From Chloroflexota bacterium (GTDB lineage: Bacteria; Chloroflexota; Dehalococcoidia; DSTF01; RBG-16-68-14), in the NCBI GenBank assembly GCA_022563135.1, contig JADFNZ010000046.1, positions 1 through 11,597 of the forward strand: a DNA stretch of 11,597 bases. Direction: 5' to 3'. Shown piece by piece: positions 6,644 to 11,597 of the stretch. A model generated the notes under the pieces. That model saw only the letters and a program-made list of their open reading frames with translations. It did not search any database and was not told the origin of the DNA. Made by a program: the position numbers and the translations under genes. Numbering within the stretch: position 1 is the stretch's first letter; each line of letters begins with the position of its first letter.

Positions 6644-7201
6644 CTACCCTGCCACCGCCCGTTCGGCAAGCGGAGCGAGGTAGTGCAACTCCTCCAGCTT
6701 GTTCAATACCTTCGCCAGGCTCTCCTCCACCGTCTCCTTGTCCGACTCGAACACCACTTCCGCGTTGAGCGGCTCCTCGTAGGGGTCGGAGACGCCGGTG
6801 AAGTTCTTGATCTCGCCGCGGCTCGCCTTCGCGTAGAGGCCCTTCACGTCGCGCTCCTCGAGCACATCGAGCGGACACTGGGCGAAGACCTCGACGAAGT
6901 CGCCGATCAGCTCCCGCAGCTCGTCGCGAATCGCGCGGTACGGGGAGATAGCGGAGGCGATGGCGATGACGCCGTTGCGGGAGAGGAGGTGACAGACGAA
7001 GCCGATGCGCCGGATGTTGGTGTCGCGGTCCTCTTTGCTGAAGCCGAGCCCCTTGCTCAGGTTGGTGCGTACGACATCGCCGTCCAGCATCTCAACCTTC
7101 AGGCCGCGATCGCGCAGCTCCTGATAGAGCTTCTCAGCGATGGTCGTCTTGCCCGCGCCTGAGAGTCCGGTGAACCAGATGGTGAAGCCTCGCTCGCCCA
7201 T
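6644..7201 (-). CDS. cysC: Adenylylsulfate (APS) kinase
   Basis: 185 residues, normal length. It phosphorylates APS to PAPS. The Walker A loop GLSGAGKT is at 12-19, LDGDVVR at 39-45, and SAISPYR (83-89) contains the serine (Ser86) found at the active site of the family. [24 protein letters not shown] is a near-invariant family stretch. The start at ATG 7201 follows AGGAG (7211-7207) by 5 bases, and that ribosome site overlaps the TAG of cysH (8-base gap). The frame remains open to 7543 but that part is inside cysH and unlike the family. Because the neighbouring reductase looks able to use APS directly, PAPS made here may serve sulfation reactions as well as assimilation. Confidence 0.95.
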   Translation of the reverse strand: MGERGFTIWFTGLSGAGKTTIAEKLYQELRDRGLKVEMLDGDVVRTNLSKGLGFSKEDRDTNIRRIGFVCHLLSRNGVIAIASAISPYRAIRDELRELIGDFVEVFAQCPLDVLEERDVKGLYAKASRGEIKNFTGVSDPYEEPLNAEVVFESDKETVEESLAKVLNKLEELHYLAPLAERAVAG

Positions 7202-7209
7202 GTACGCTC

Positions 7210-7959
7210 CTATCTTGCGACCTCTTCGCCGCGGGCCAGCTTGATCGACCCGTCCTGGACGTTGATGCCGCATTCGATCTTGTCCATGCCCGGCCAGCGG
7301 CCGGCGCGGGGGTCTTCGCCCGGCTTGACCGCCACGGTGCAGTGCGTGCAACCGATGCTTGGGTAGCTCTTGTCGTGAAGCGGATTGTAGGGCAGGTCGT
7401 GCTTGGCGATGTAGGCCCAGACGTCCGCCTCCGTCCAACGCGCCAGCGGGATGACCTTCACGAGGCCATACTTTTCGTCCCACGCGACTACGGGCGTCTC
7501 GCGTCGCGTCGCGCCCTGGTCGCGGCGAATGCCTGCGATCCACGCGTGCTTGCCGGCGAGGGCGCGCTGGTTGGGCTCGACCTTGCGCAACTGGCAGCAG
7601 AGATCCGGGTCGCGCCGCCAGAGCTCATCGCCGTGCTGCTCCGCCTGCTGGTCGACCGTGAGCGTCGACTTGTAGGCGACCGGCTGGATACCGTACCGCT
7701 CGATCACCCGGTCGCGCGTTGCGTAGGTCTCGGGGAAGAGGAGGTCGGTATCGAGGTAGAAGACCTCGACCTGCGGCTCGATCTTACTGATCATGTCGAC
7801 GAGCACGAGGCCGGAAGGTCCGCCGAAGCTGCAGGCTAGGGTGAGGTGCGGATGAAACTCATCGACGGCCCATTGCAGGATCTGTTGCGGGGTCTGCTCT
7901 TCCAGCTCCCGGCTGATCTCTGCCAGCTTCTCGCTGCTATAGGTCTGAACGTCGGCCAC
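7210..7959 (-). CDS. cysH: Assimilatory APS/PAPS reductase of the [4Fe-4S] type
   Basis: 249 residues of the PAPS reductase/ATP-pyrophosphatase fold. The loop SFGGPSG (44-50), [12 protein letters not shown] (68-79) and [10 protein letters not shown] (143-152) are family marks. Cys121-Cys122 and Cys204-x2-Cys207 form the CC...CxxC set that binds a [4Fe-4S] cluster in APS-reducing members; PAPS-only enzymes such as that of E. coli lack it. Cys230 in ECGIN is the catalytic cysteine that takes sulfite from the substrate, with electrons from thioredoxin. The product feeds sir upstream in the same operon. GTG 7959 is preceded by AGGAG with 5 bases between. Cluster-type enzymes may use APS, PAPS or both, so substrate choice beside cysC is open. 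Confidence 0.93.
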   Translation of the reverse strand: MADVQTYSSEKLAEISRELEEQTPQQILQWAVDEFHPHLTLACSFGGPSGLVLVDMISKIEPQVEVFYLDTDLLFPETYATRDRVIERYGIQPVAYKSTLTVDQQAEQHGDELWRRDPDLCCQLRKVEPNQRALAGKHAWIAGIRRDQGATRRETPVVAWDEKYGLVKVIPLARWTEADVWAYIAKHDLPYNPLHDKSYPSIGCTHCTVAVKPGEDPRAGRWPGMDKIECGINVQDGSIKLARGEEVAR

Positions 7960-7997
7960 AGTATCTCCTAGCCGCTCCGATATCGCCGGACATGGTT

Positions 7998-8018
7998 AGC
8001 CGGGCGTCACGCCCGGCT
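7998..8018. repeat. Perfect 9-bp hairpin between sir and cysH
   Basis: AGCCGGGCG (7998-8006), loop TCA, CGCCCGGCT (8010-8018). It lies in the 106-base gap between the sir stop and the cysH start. No T-run follows on either strand, so it is not a normal intrinsic terminator; it could slow polymerase, protect the sir mRNA end, or set the ratio of sir to downstream genes. The rest of the gap shows nothing else I can name except the cysH ribosome site. Confidence 0.6.
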
Positions 8019-8065
8019 GACCTCGCCCCTCCCTGCGCCCGATGGCAGATGCGGAAGCGCGAAAA

Positions 8066-9847
8066 CTATACGGAACACTCTCCTTCGCCCATGTCGTCCA
8101 GGCTGAAGAGCTTGACGCCTCCCCAGTCTACGAACGCCATGGGGTCCTTCTCGAACGTGGGCATCTCCCGGTAGTCGGCGAGCACTTCCTGGATCTCCGG
8201 CTTGCCTGCGCGAATCGCCCAGTCGCCGAAGGGCTCACCTTCGTTGCGGTGCTCGCGGTAGTAGTCGATGAGCGTAACGACCGCCTCCGGGATGCGCTTA
8301 GCGGCGATCTTCATCACGTGCGTACCAATGCGCGCGTCCAGCCCATCGCCCTTGCCGGCGACGAGCATAGAGAAGGCGGGCACCATGCGGTCGCTCGAAC
8401 GAACGGCGTTGCCGTAGAAGCCGATGTCGGCGACGTGGTGATGGCCGCAGGAGTTCGGGCAGCCGCTGATCTTGATGCGGATCTGCTCCACCAGCGGGTC
8501 GTCCCTTAGGTGGCCGTTCTTGCCGCGCAGGGCGTCGCGGATCGCCGTGCCCAGCCCCTTCGACGACGTGACGCCCAGGCTGCAGGTGTCGGCGCCGGGG
8601 CAGGTCATCACATCTGTGAGCGTGAGGACGCCGTCCTCGGCCAGCCCGGCCTCGGCAAGCTCCGCGTGAAGGCTAGGCAGGTCCTCCTCGTGCACCCAGC
8701 GCAGCACCATGTTCTGGTTCACGGCGGTGCGGATGTGCCCGCCCGAGTACTTGCGGGAGAGGCGCGCCAGATCGCGGAACTGCTGCGCCGTGATGTCACC
8801 GATGGGCAGCAGGACGTAGACCAAGTAGAAGCCGTCCTGCTTCTGCGGGAACGCGTTGGTGCGCTTCCATGCCTCGAAGCCGGTCTTCGGCCCGTGGCCG
8901 TTCTGGCCGAGCGATGCGGCCGATGGGTGCGTCACGTTTTCCTCTTCGAGGAATGACCAGTCCGGATCGCGATACTGGCCGCTGTCGGCCGGCGGCAGCG
9001 TGGCGGCCTCTTCGTGGATCAGCCGCCGCACCTCGTCGATGCCGAGCCGCTTGATGACGAACTTGATGCGCGCCTTGTTGCGGTTCTTGCGCTCGCCATG
9101 GCGGTCGAAGATGCGGATCGTCGCTTCGGCGATGCGGAGAAACTCCTCCTCCGGCACGAACTCGTCCAGCACCTGAGCGATGAACGGTGCGGCGCCCAGC
9201 CCGCCGCCGATGGTGACGCGGAAGCCGCGCTTGCCGTCCTTGATCACGGCGGTCGCGCCCAGGTCGTGTATCGGCACCAGGCCGTGGTCGTGCACGCAGG
9301 CGGAGAAGGCGATCTTGAACTTGCGGGGCAGCTTCTGGCAGACGGGGTGGCGCAGGAAGAAGCGCGCCGTCGCCTCCGCGTAGGGCGTGATGTCGAACAC
9401 CGTGTCGTCGCAGAGGCCGGAGACGGGGTCTGCGGTGACGTTGCGCACGGTGTTGCCGCACGCCTCGCGCGTGGTGAGGCCGACCTGCTCCAGCATGCGC
9501 ATGATCGTTGGCGTGTCCTCCAGCGCGATGAAGTGGTACTGGATCGCCTGGCGCGTTGTGACGTGGCCGAGCTTGCGCGGGGCGTACTTCTCCGCGATCT
9601 CAGCGAGCACGTCCACCTGATCGGCGTTGAGCGTCCCGTGGGGTACCTTGACGCGCACCATCTGGGCATCGTCCTGGCGCTGGCCGTAGATGCCGTGCTG
9701 GAGGCGGAACGGGCGGAAGTCGTCGCCCAGCCCACCGCCCGCCTGAAACTCCTTCGCCTGCTCCTCGAAGTTCGCGATCTCCGCGATCACGAGCGGCGAG
9801 AGGCCGTTGTTCAGCTCCTGCGTCTCGCGAGTAAGCTCCTTGACCAT
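8066..9847 (-). CDS. sir: Siroheme / [4Fe-4S] sulfite reductase, ferredoxin-type
   Basis: 593 residues with the two-fold ferredoxin-like plus siroheme architecture of plant-type sulfite/nitrite reductases. Cluster and siroheme ligands are Cys416-x5-Cys422 (TCPGADTC) and Cys463-x3-Cys467 (GCPNSC). Substrate-binding basic residues match the family: Arg99 (TTRQ), Arg135 (VRN), Lys176 and Lys178 (RKFK). Tyr54 (GIYGQRQ) and Cys130 (EACG) sit where Tyr69 and Cys161 are cross-linked in mycobacterial NirA, which acts on sulfite; this and the setting beside cysH argue for sulfite to sulfide rather than nitrite reduction. The gene leads the operon behind a consensus promoter. ATG 9847 has AAAGGA about 7 bases upstream. 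A nitrite reductase remains a minor alternative. Confidence 0.92.
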   Translation of the reverse strand: MVKELTRETQELNNGLSPLVIAEIANFEEQAKEFQAGGGLGDDFRPFRLQHGIYGQRQDDAQMVRVKVPHGTLNADQVDVLAEIAEKYAPRKLGHVTTRQAIQYHFIALEDTPTIMRMLEQVGLTTREACGNTVRNVTADPVSGLCDDTVFDITPYAEATARFFLRHPVCQKLPRKFKIAFSACVHDHGLVPIHDLGATAVIKDGKRGFRVTIGGGLGAAPFIAQVLDEFVPEEEFLRIAEATIRIFDRHGERKNRNKARIKFVIKRLGIDEVRRLIHEEAATLPPADSGQYRDPDWSFLEEENVTHPSAASLGQNGHGPKTGFEAWKRTNAFPQKQDGFYLVYVLLPIGDITAQQFRDLARLSRKYSGGHIRTAVNQNMVLRWVHEEDLPSLHAELAEAGLAEDGVLTLTDVMTCPGADTCSLGVTSSKGLGTAIRDALRGKNGHLRDDPLVEQIRIKISGCPNSCGHHHVADIGFYGNAVRSSDRMVPAFSMLVAGKGDGLDARIGTHVMKIAAKRIPEAVVTLIDYYREHRNEGEPFGDWAIRAGKPEIQEVLADYREMPTFEKDPMAFVDWGGVKLFSLDDMGEGECSV

Positions 9848-9860
9848 AGCTCTATCCTTT

Positions 9861-9873
9861 CCTCTGCGAGAGG
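9861..9873 (-). promoter_or_regulatory. Small leader hairpin upstream of the sir start
   Basis: CCTCT-GCG-AGAGG, a 5-bp stem, lies in the predicted sir mRNA leader directly beside the AAAGGA ribosome site and overlaps the AGGAAT palindrome by three bases. It might tune translation; it is short, and chance is possible. Confidence 0.3.
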
Positions 9874-9888
9874 AATATCGAGATTCCT
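9871..9888. promoter_or_regulatory. 18-bp palindrome AGGAATATCGAGATTCCT, candidate operator of sir operon
   Basis: Arms AGGAAT (9871-9876) and ATTCCT (9883-9888) are perfect and the centre TCGA is also symmetric; only one base pair of nine breaks symmetry. It lies about 8 to 25 bases downstream of the predicted start of transcription, a good place for a repressor. The minus-strand left half resembles the element before the Rrf2 gene, so the Rrf2 protein is the first candidate binder. Confidence 0.55.
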
Positions 9889-9902
9889 GACCGACTTACT
9901 CA

Positions 9903-9931
9903 ATTATACGTTTCTTCGCCGAAGGTGTCAA
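9903..9931 (-). promoter_or_regulatory. Consensus sigma-70-type promoter of the sulfate-reduction operon
   Basis: Minus-strand TTGACA (9931-9926), 17 bases, TATAAT (9908-9903): both boxes and spacing are perfect matches. The predicted start of transcription is near 9896, giving a leader of about 50 bases to the sir ATG. A second TTGACA (9961-9956) with CATACT 16 bases on (9939-9934) may be an upstream tandem promoter. A promoter this strong usually needs a repressor, and candidate operators overlap and follow it. Confidence 0.85.
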
Positions 9932-9943
9932 CTAGTATGACAC
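9925..9943. promoter_or_regulatory. Inverted repeat GTGTCA-N7-TGACAC overlapping the sir -35 box
   Basis: GTGTCA (9925-9930) and TGACAC (9938-9943) flank ACTAGTA. The left arm covers most of the -35 box of the sir promoter, and the repeat also covers the -10 of the possible upstream promoter. It has the form of a dimer-bound operator. It differs from the AGGAAT palindrome 37 bases away, so a second regulator, or one acting on the plus-strand kinase gene as well, may bind. Confidence 0.5.
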
Positions 9944-10004
9944 ACCATCTGAATCTGTCAAGATCGCGCTCGACGGAGCGTCGCGGACGGTCTACGATGC
10001 TCCC

Positions 10005-10901
10005 GTGACGAAGCGTGCGCTCCTCATCCTCAACCCCGCGGCCCGCCGCGCCCCGCCGGCCGATCGCCTGCGCGCGGCTATCGATGCGGTCGATGGCTGG
10101 CAGGGGTCGCTGAGGCTGACGGAAGGGCCTCGCCACGCGACGGAGCTCGCACGCGAGGCCGCGGTTGGCGGCTTCGACGCCGTCGTCGCCTGCGGCGGCG
10201 ACGGCACGGTGAACGAGGTGGCCAACGGCCTCGCCGGTTCGGAGGCGGCGCTCGCCGTCGTCCGCGGTGGGACGGCGAACGTCTGGGCGAAGGAGATGCG
10301 CCTCCCGCGCAAGCCGGAGGAGGCCGTACGGCTGGTCGCGGACGGCGAAACGCGGACCGTCGACCTCGGCCGCGCGGGCGACCGCTACTTCCTGCTTATG
10401 GCGGGCGTCGGCTTCGACGCTGAGATCGTGCAGGCGGTGGGCCGCTCGAAGCGGAGGCTGGGTGCGACCGCGTATCTGCTGCACGGCCTCAGGATCGGTC
10501 TTCGCTATCGGGCCACGAAGGCCGAGCTTACGGCGAACGGCGAGCCGCTTGCGAATCAGCTCTACTGGCTGCTCTTCGCGAACACACGCAGCTACGCCGG
10601 CCTGCTCAACATCACCGACCGGGCGCGATTGGACGACGGGCGGCTCGATCTCTGTCTGCTGCCGAAAGGTGGGCTGTTGCGGCTCGGCTGGCTGCTGCCG
10701 TGGGTGCTCCTGCGCCGCCACCACAGTCGCGCCGGCGTCATCTACCGGCAGCTCGAATCGCTCGACGTGCGCACGCCCGGGCTGCCGGTGCAGGTAGACG
10801 GCGAGTACCTGGGCGAGACTCCGCTTCGCTTCGGCGTCGCGCCGGCCGCGCTCCGAATCGTCGTGCCGCGCGGGCTGCGCAGCGAGCTGTTTCGGCGGTA
10901 G
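10005..10901 (+). CDS. Diacylglycerol-kinase-family lipid kinase (YegS/BmrU-like)
   Basis: 298 residues. ILNPAARR opens the domain. GGDGTVNEVANGL (64-76) is the nucleotide-binding loop of the DAGK catalytic family, and VRGGTANVWAKEM (86-98) corresponds to the conserved GTxN segment. FDAE, a DGRLDLCLLP stretch and VQVDGEYLGETP near the end match the C-terminal beta-domain. No membrane helix or signal peptide is obvious. Such proteins phosphorylate diacylglycerol, phosphatidylglycerol or long-chain bases; the substrate is unknown here. The start is GTG 10005 with no clear ribosome site; the ATG at 9997 is out of frame. It is transcribed away from sir, sharing a 157-base intergenic region, and shows no functional tie to the sulfur genes. 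Confidence 0.88.
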   Translation: MTKRALLILNPAARRAPPADRLRAAIDAVDGWQGSLRLTEGPRHATELAREAAVGGFDAVVACGGDGTVNEVANGLAGSEAALAVVRGGTANVWAKEMRLPRKPEEAVRLVADGETRTVDLGRAGDRYFLLMAGVGFDAEIVQAVGRSKRRLGATAYLLHGLRIGLRYRATKAELTANGEPLANQLYWLLFANTRSYAGLLNITDRARLDDGRLDLCLLPKGGLLRLGWLLPWVLLRRHHSRAGVIYRQLESLDVRTPGLPVQVDGEYLGETPLRFGVAPAALRIVVPRGLRSELFRR

Positions 10902-10935
10902 CTTCTCTATTCGCTACCCTGTCTCAATCGTCAAT

Positions 10936-10959
10936 GTAGGGGAGGTCTTCAGACCTCCC
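10936..10959 (+). repeat. Palindromic intergenic repeat, copy 1
   Basis: GTAG followed by GGGAGGTCT (10940-10948), TC, AGACCTCCC (10951-10959): a perfect 9-bp inverted repeat. It shares the GTAGGG lead and the GGTC/GACC core with copies 2 and 3. It lies 35 bases after the lipid kinase stop. With no T-run after it, it is not a standard terminator. Confidence 0.7.
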
Positions 10960-10994
10960 GCACCCACGCCGCCATATTCGATGGCTCACGGGCC

Positions 10995-11020
10995 GGACAG
11001 ACCTAAAGGTTTGTCCCTAC
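10995..11020 (-). repeat. Palindromic intergenic repeat, copy 2 (inverted)
   Basis: GGACAGACC (10995-11003), TAAA, GGTTTGTCC (11008-11016) followed by CTAC. Read on the minus strand it begins GTAGGGACAAACC, the same lead as copies 1 and 3 but in the opposite direction. One stem position is mismatched (a G-U pair in RNA). Confidence 0.65.
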
Positions 11021-11041
11021 GAGCCAAATGCATCCGTCATC

Positions 11042-11067
11042 GTAGGGGCCGACCTTCAGGTCGGCCC
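11042..11067 (+). repeat. Palindromic intergenic repeat, copy 3
   Basis: GTAG followed by GGGCCGACCT (11046-11055), TC, AGGTCGGCCC (11058-11067): a perfect 10-bp stem. It has the same orientation and same TC centre as copy 1. Together the three copies look like a dispersed REP-like family. Confidence 0.7.
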
Positions 11068-11150
11068 GGCTCGTTGGGCAGCGATCGTCTAGCACGGGCG
11101 CGCGCGAGGCGCGCGGGGTCCTGCCCTTAGCCTTGACTTCCATATGCCGC

Positions 11151-11164
11151 AGCACTCGAGTGCT
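11151..11164. promoter_or_regulatory. 14-bp perfect palindrome AGCACTCGAGTGCT, CIRCE-like arms without spacer
   Basis: With the next two bases it reads AGCACTCGAGTGCTAA. The right arm GAGTGCTAA equals the right arm of CIRCE, the HrcA operator (TTAGCACTC-N9-GAGTGCTAA), and the left arm matches in seven bases, but the nine-base spacer is absent. It lies 20 bases before the FG-GAP gene. It is a clear palindrome; function as an operator is unproven. Confidence 0.4.
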
Positions 11165-11183
11165 AAACACGGTGGCCGGACTG

Positions 11184-11597
11184 ATGCGAAACTTTCCTAA
11201 GCTCAGCGTAACGGCGCGCCTCGCGCTCTTAGCGTTGCTAGTGATCATCGCTGTCGGGCTGCTATCCGGCCCGGCCGGCCTCAGTCCCGAGCCGCGGAGC
11301 GCTGAGGCGGCGCTGTTGAGCGAGGTGAAGAAGCTCACCGCCTCCGACGCCCAGGCCGGCGACCAGTTCGGCTGGAGCGTGGCGGTCAGCGGTGAAACCA
11401 TCGTTGTGGGGGCGCTCGGCGAGGATGCCGGGGGCACCTCCGCCGGCGCCGCCTACGTCTTCCAGCGCGACCAGGGCGGCGCGGGCAACTGGGGCGAGGT
11501 GACCAAGCTCACCGCCTCCGACGCTCAGGCCGGCGACAAGTTCGGCTGGAGCGTGGCGGTCAGCGGCGACACCGCCGTCGTGGGGGCGGTCGGCGAG
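11184..11597 (+). CDS. Secreted FG-GAP repeat protein, N-terminal part, cut by the window edge
   Basis: 138 residues are visible, open to the right edge. Residues 1-42 look like a signal peptide or membrane anchor: basic start MRNFPK, then a hydrophobic core LALLALLVIIAVGLL, then a likely cleavage area near SAEAA. From about residue 50, KLTASDAQAGDQFGWSVAVS begins a repeat of 58 residues that starts again at residue 108 (KLTASDAQAGDKFGWSVAVS). This fits the FG-GAP family of extracellular beta-propeller-like repeats; each unit also holds VVGA and AAYVFQRD. Function is unknown, commonly surface or adhesion-related. ATG 11184 is the start that puts the basic segment first; GTG 11172 and GTG 11160 in the same frame are alternatives. 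No clear ribosome site. Confidence 0.8.
   Translation, partial: MRNFPKLSVTARLALLALLVIIAVGLLSGPAGLSPEPRSAEAALLSEVKKLTASDAQAGDQFGWSVAVSGETIVVGALGEDAGGTSAGAAYVFQRDQGGAGNWGEVTKLTASDAQAGDKFGWSVAVSGDTAVVGAVGE
11331..11597 (+). repeat. Tandem 174-base coding repeat of the FG-GAP gene
   Basis: The stretch beginning at 11331 recurs at 11505, a period of 174 bases (58 codons). Over the 93 bases of the second copy that are visible I count 8 differences. Such similarity suggests recent duplication or gene conversion between units, and more copies probably follow beyond the edge. Confidence 0.85.

Larger units (their letters stand above)
10902..11183. other. Noncoding stretch with palindromic repeats
   Basis: These 282 bases between the lipid kinase and FG-GAP genes hold three related palindromic repeats (10936-11067), a GC hairpin CGCGCGC-GAG-GCGCGCG-like at 11099-11115, and a 14-bp palindrome at 11151-11164. 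A TTGACT at 11133-11138 could be a -35 box for the next gene, but no good -10 box follows at proper distance. I see no gene or intrinsic terminator with a T-run. Confidence 0.6.

Noticed and set aside
7202..7543. 114-codon upstream extension of cysC
   Set aside because: It lies inside cysH in another frame and is Arg-rich; ATG 7201 has a proper ribosome site and a family-like N-terminus.
8796..9735. Alternative minus-strand frames inside sir (8796-9461 and 9244-9735)
   Set aside because: They are out of frame with sir and composed of Arg/Ala/Ser-rich text typical of high-GC frame shadows.
9900..10724. Minus-strand frame of 274 codons opposite the lipid kinase
   Set aside because: It is antisense to a clear DAGK-family gene and would run through the sir promoter region.
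10940..10959. Intrinsic terminator of the lipid kinase gene
   Set aside because: The stem is strong but no T-run follows; it groups better with the repeat family.
10936..11067. CRISPR array
   Set aside because: The three units are hairpins of differing sequence and orientation, without identical direct repeats or uniform spacers.
11003..11437. Minus-strand frame of 144 codons at the right end
   Set aside because: It runs through the palindromic repeats and is antisense to the FG-GAP gene, which has a signal peptide and in-frame repeats.

Overview
The window is high-GC bacterial DNA holding a sulfate-to-cysteine assimilation cluster of about 10 kb. Eleven consecutive genes lie on the minus strand, from 9847 down to the left edge. 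A lipid kinase gene and the start of a secreted FG-GAP repeat protein lie on the plus strand at the right. No gene fixes the taxon. The actinobacterial-style CysO/CysM pair, a free thiosulfate sulfurtransferase, the FG-GAP repeats and the 'GTAGGG...' palindromic intergenic repeats would suit a Chloroflexota-like or actinobacterial lineage; this is inference at low confidence.

Layout in transcription order on the minus strand. First unit: ferredoxin-type sulfite reductase (9847-8066), [4Fe-4S] APS/PAPS reductase cysH (7959-7210), APS kinase cysC (7201-6644), ATP sulfurylase sat (6529-5339) and a Na+/Pi-symporter-like permease (5352-4207), probably for sulfate. It begins at a perfect consensus sigma-70-type promoter (TTGACA-N17-TATAAT, 9931-9903) with two palindromic candidate operators. 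Second unit: a three-cysteine Rrf2 regulator (4123-3683), cysK-type cysteine synthase (3705-2740), a sulfur-carrier/E1 fusion of MoaD-MoeB type (2694-1567), a free CysO-like carrier (1558-1280) and cysM (1268-333). Third: a thiosulfate sulfurtransferase (164 to beyond the left edge) with its own promoter (309-281).

The genes form one pathway. The permease would import sulfate, Sat makes APS, and CysC can make PAPS. CysH yields sulfite and Sir yields sulfide. Sulfide can enter cysteine through CysK. The E1, CysO, CysM and perhaps the sulfurtransferase suggest a second route that uses a protein thiocarboxylate and probably O-phosphoserine. The Rrf2 protein is the obvious candidate regulator; similar AGGAAT..TCGATA elements lie just downstream of the predicted starts of transcription of both units.

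The most notable points are the E1 fused to its own carrier domain with an internal Gly-Gly, the free carrier ending Gly-Gly-Ala-Ser (which needs trimming before it can work), the absence from the window of the expected JAMM peptidase, the E1 lacking its rhodanese domain while a free sulfurtransferase lies downstream, and the paired operators. The right end (10902-11183) is a noncoding patch with three related palindromic repeats and a spacer-less CIRCE-like palindrome.
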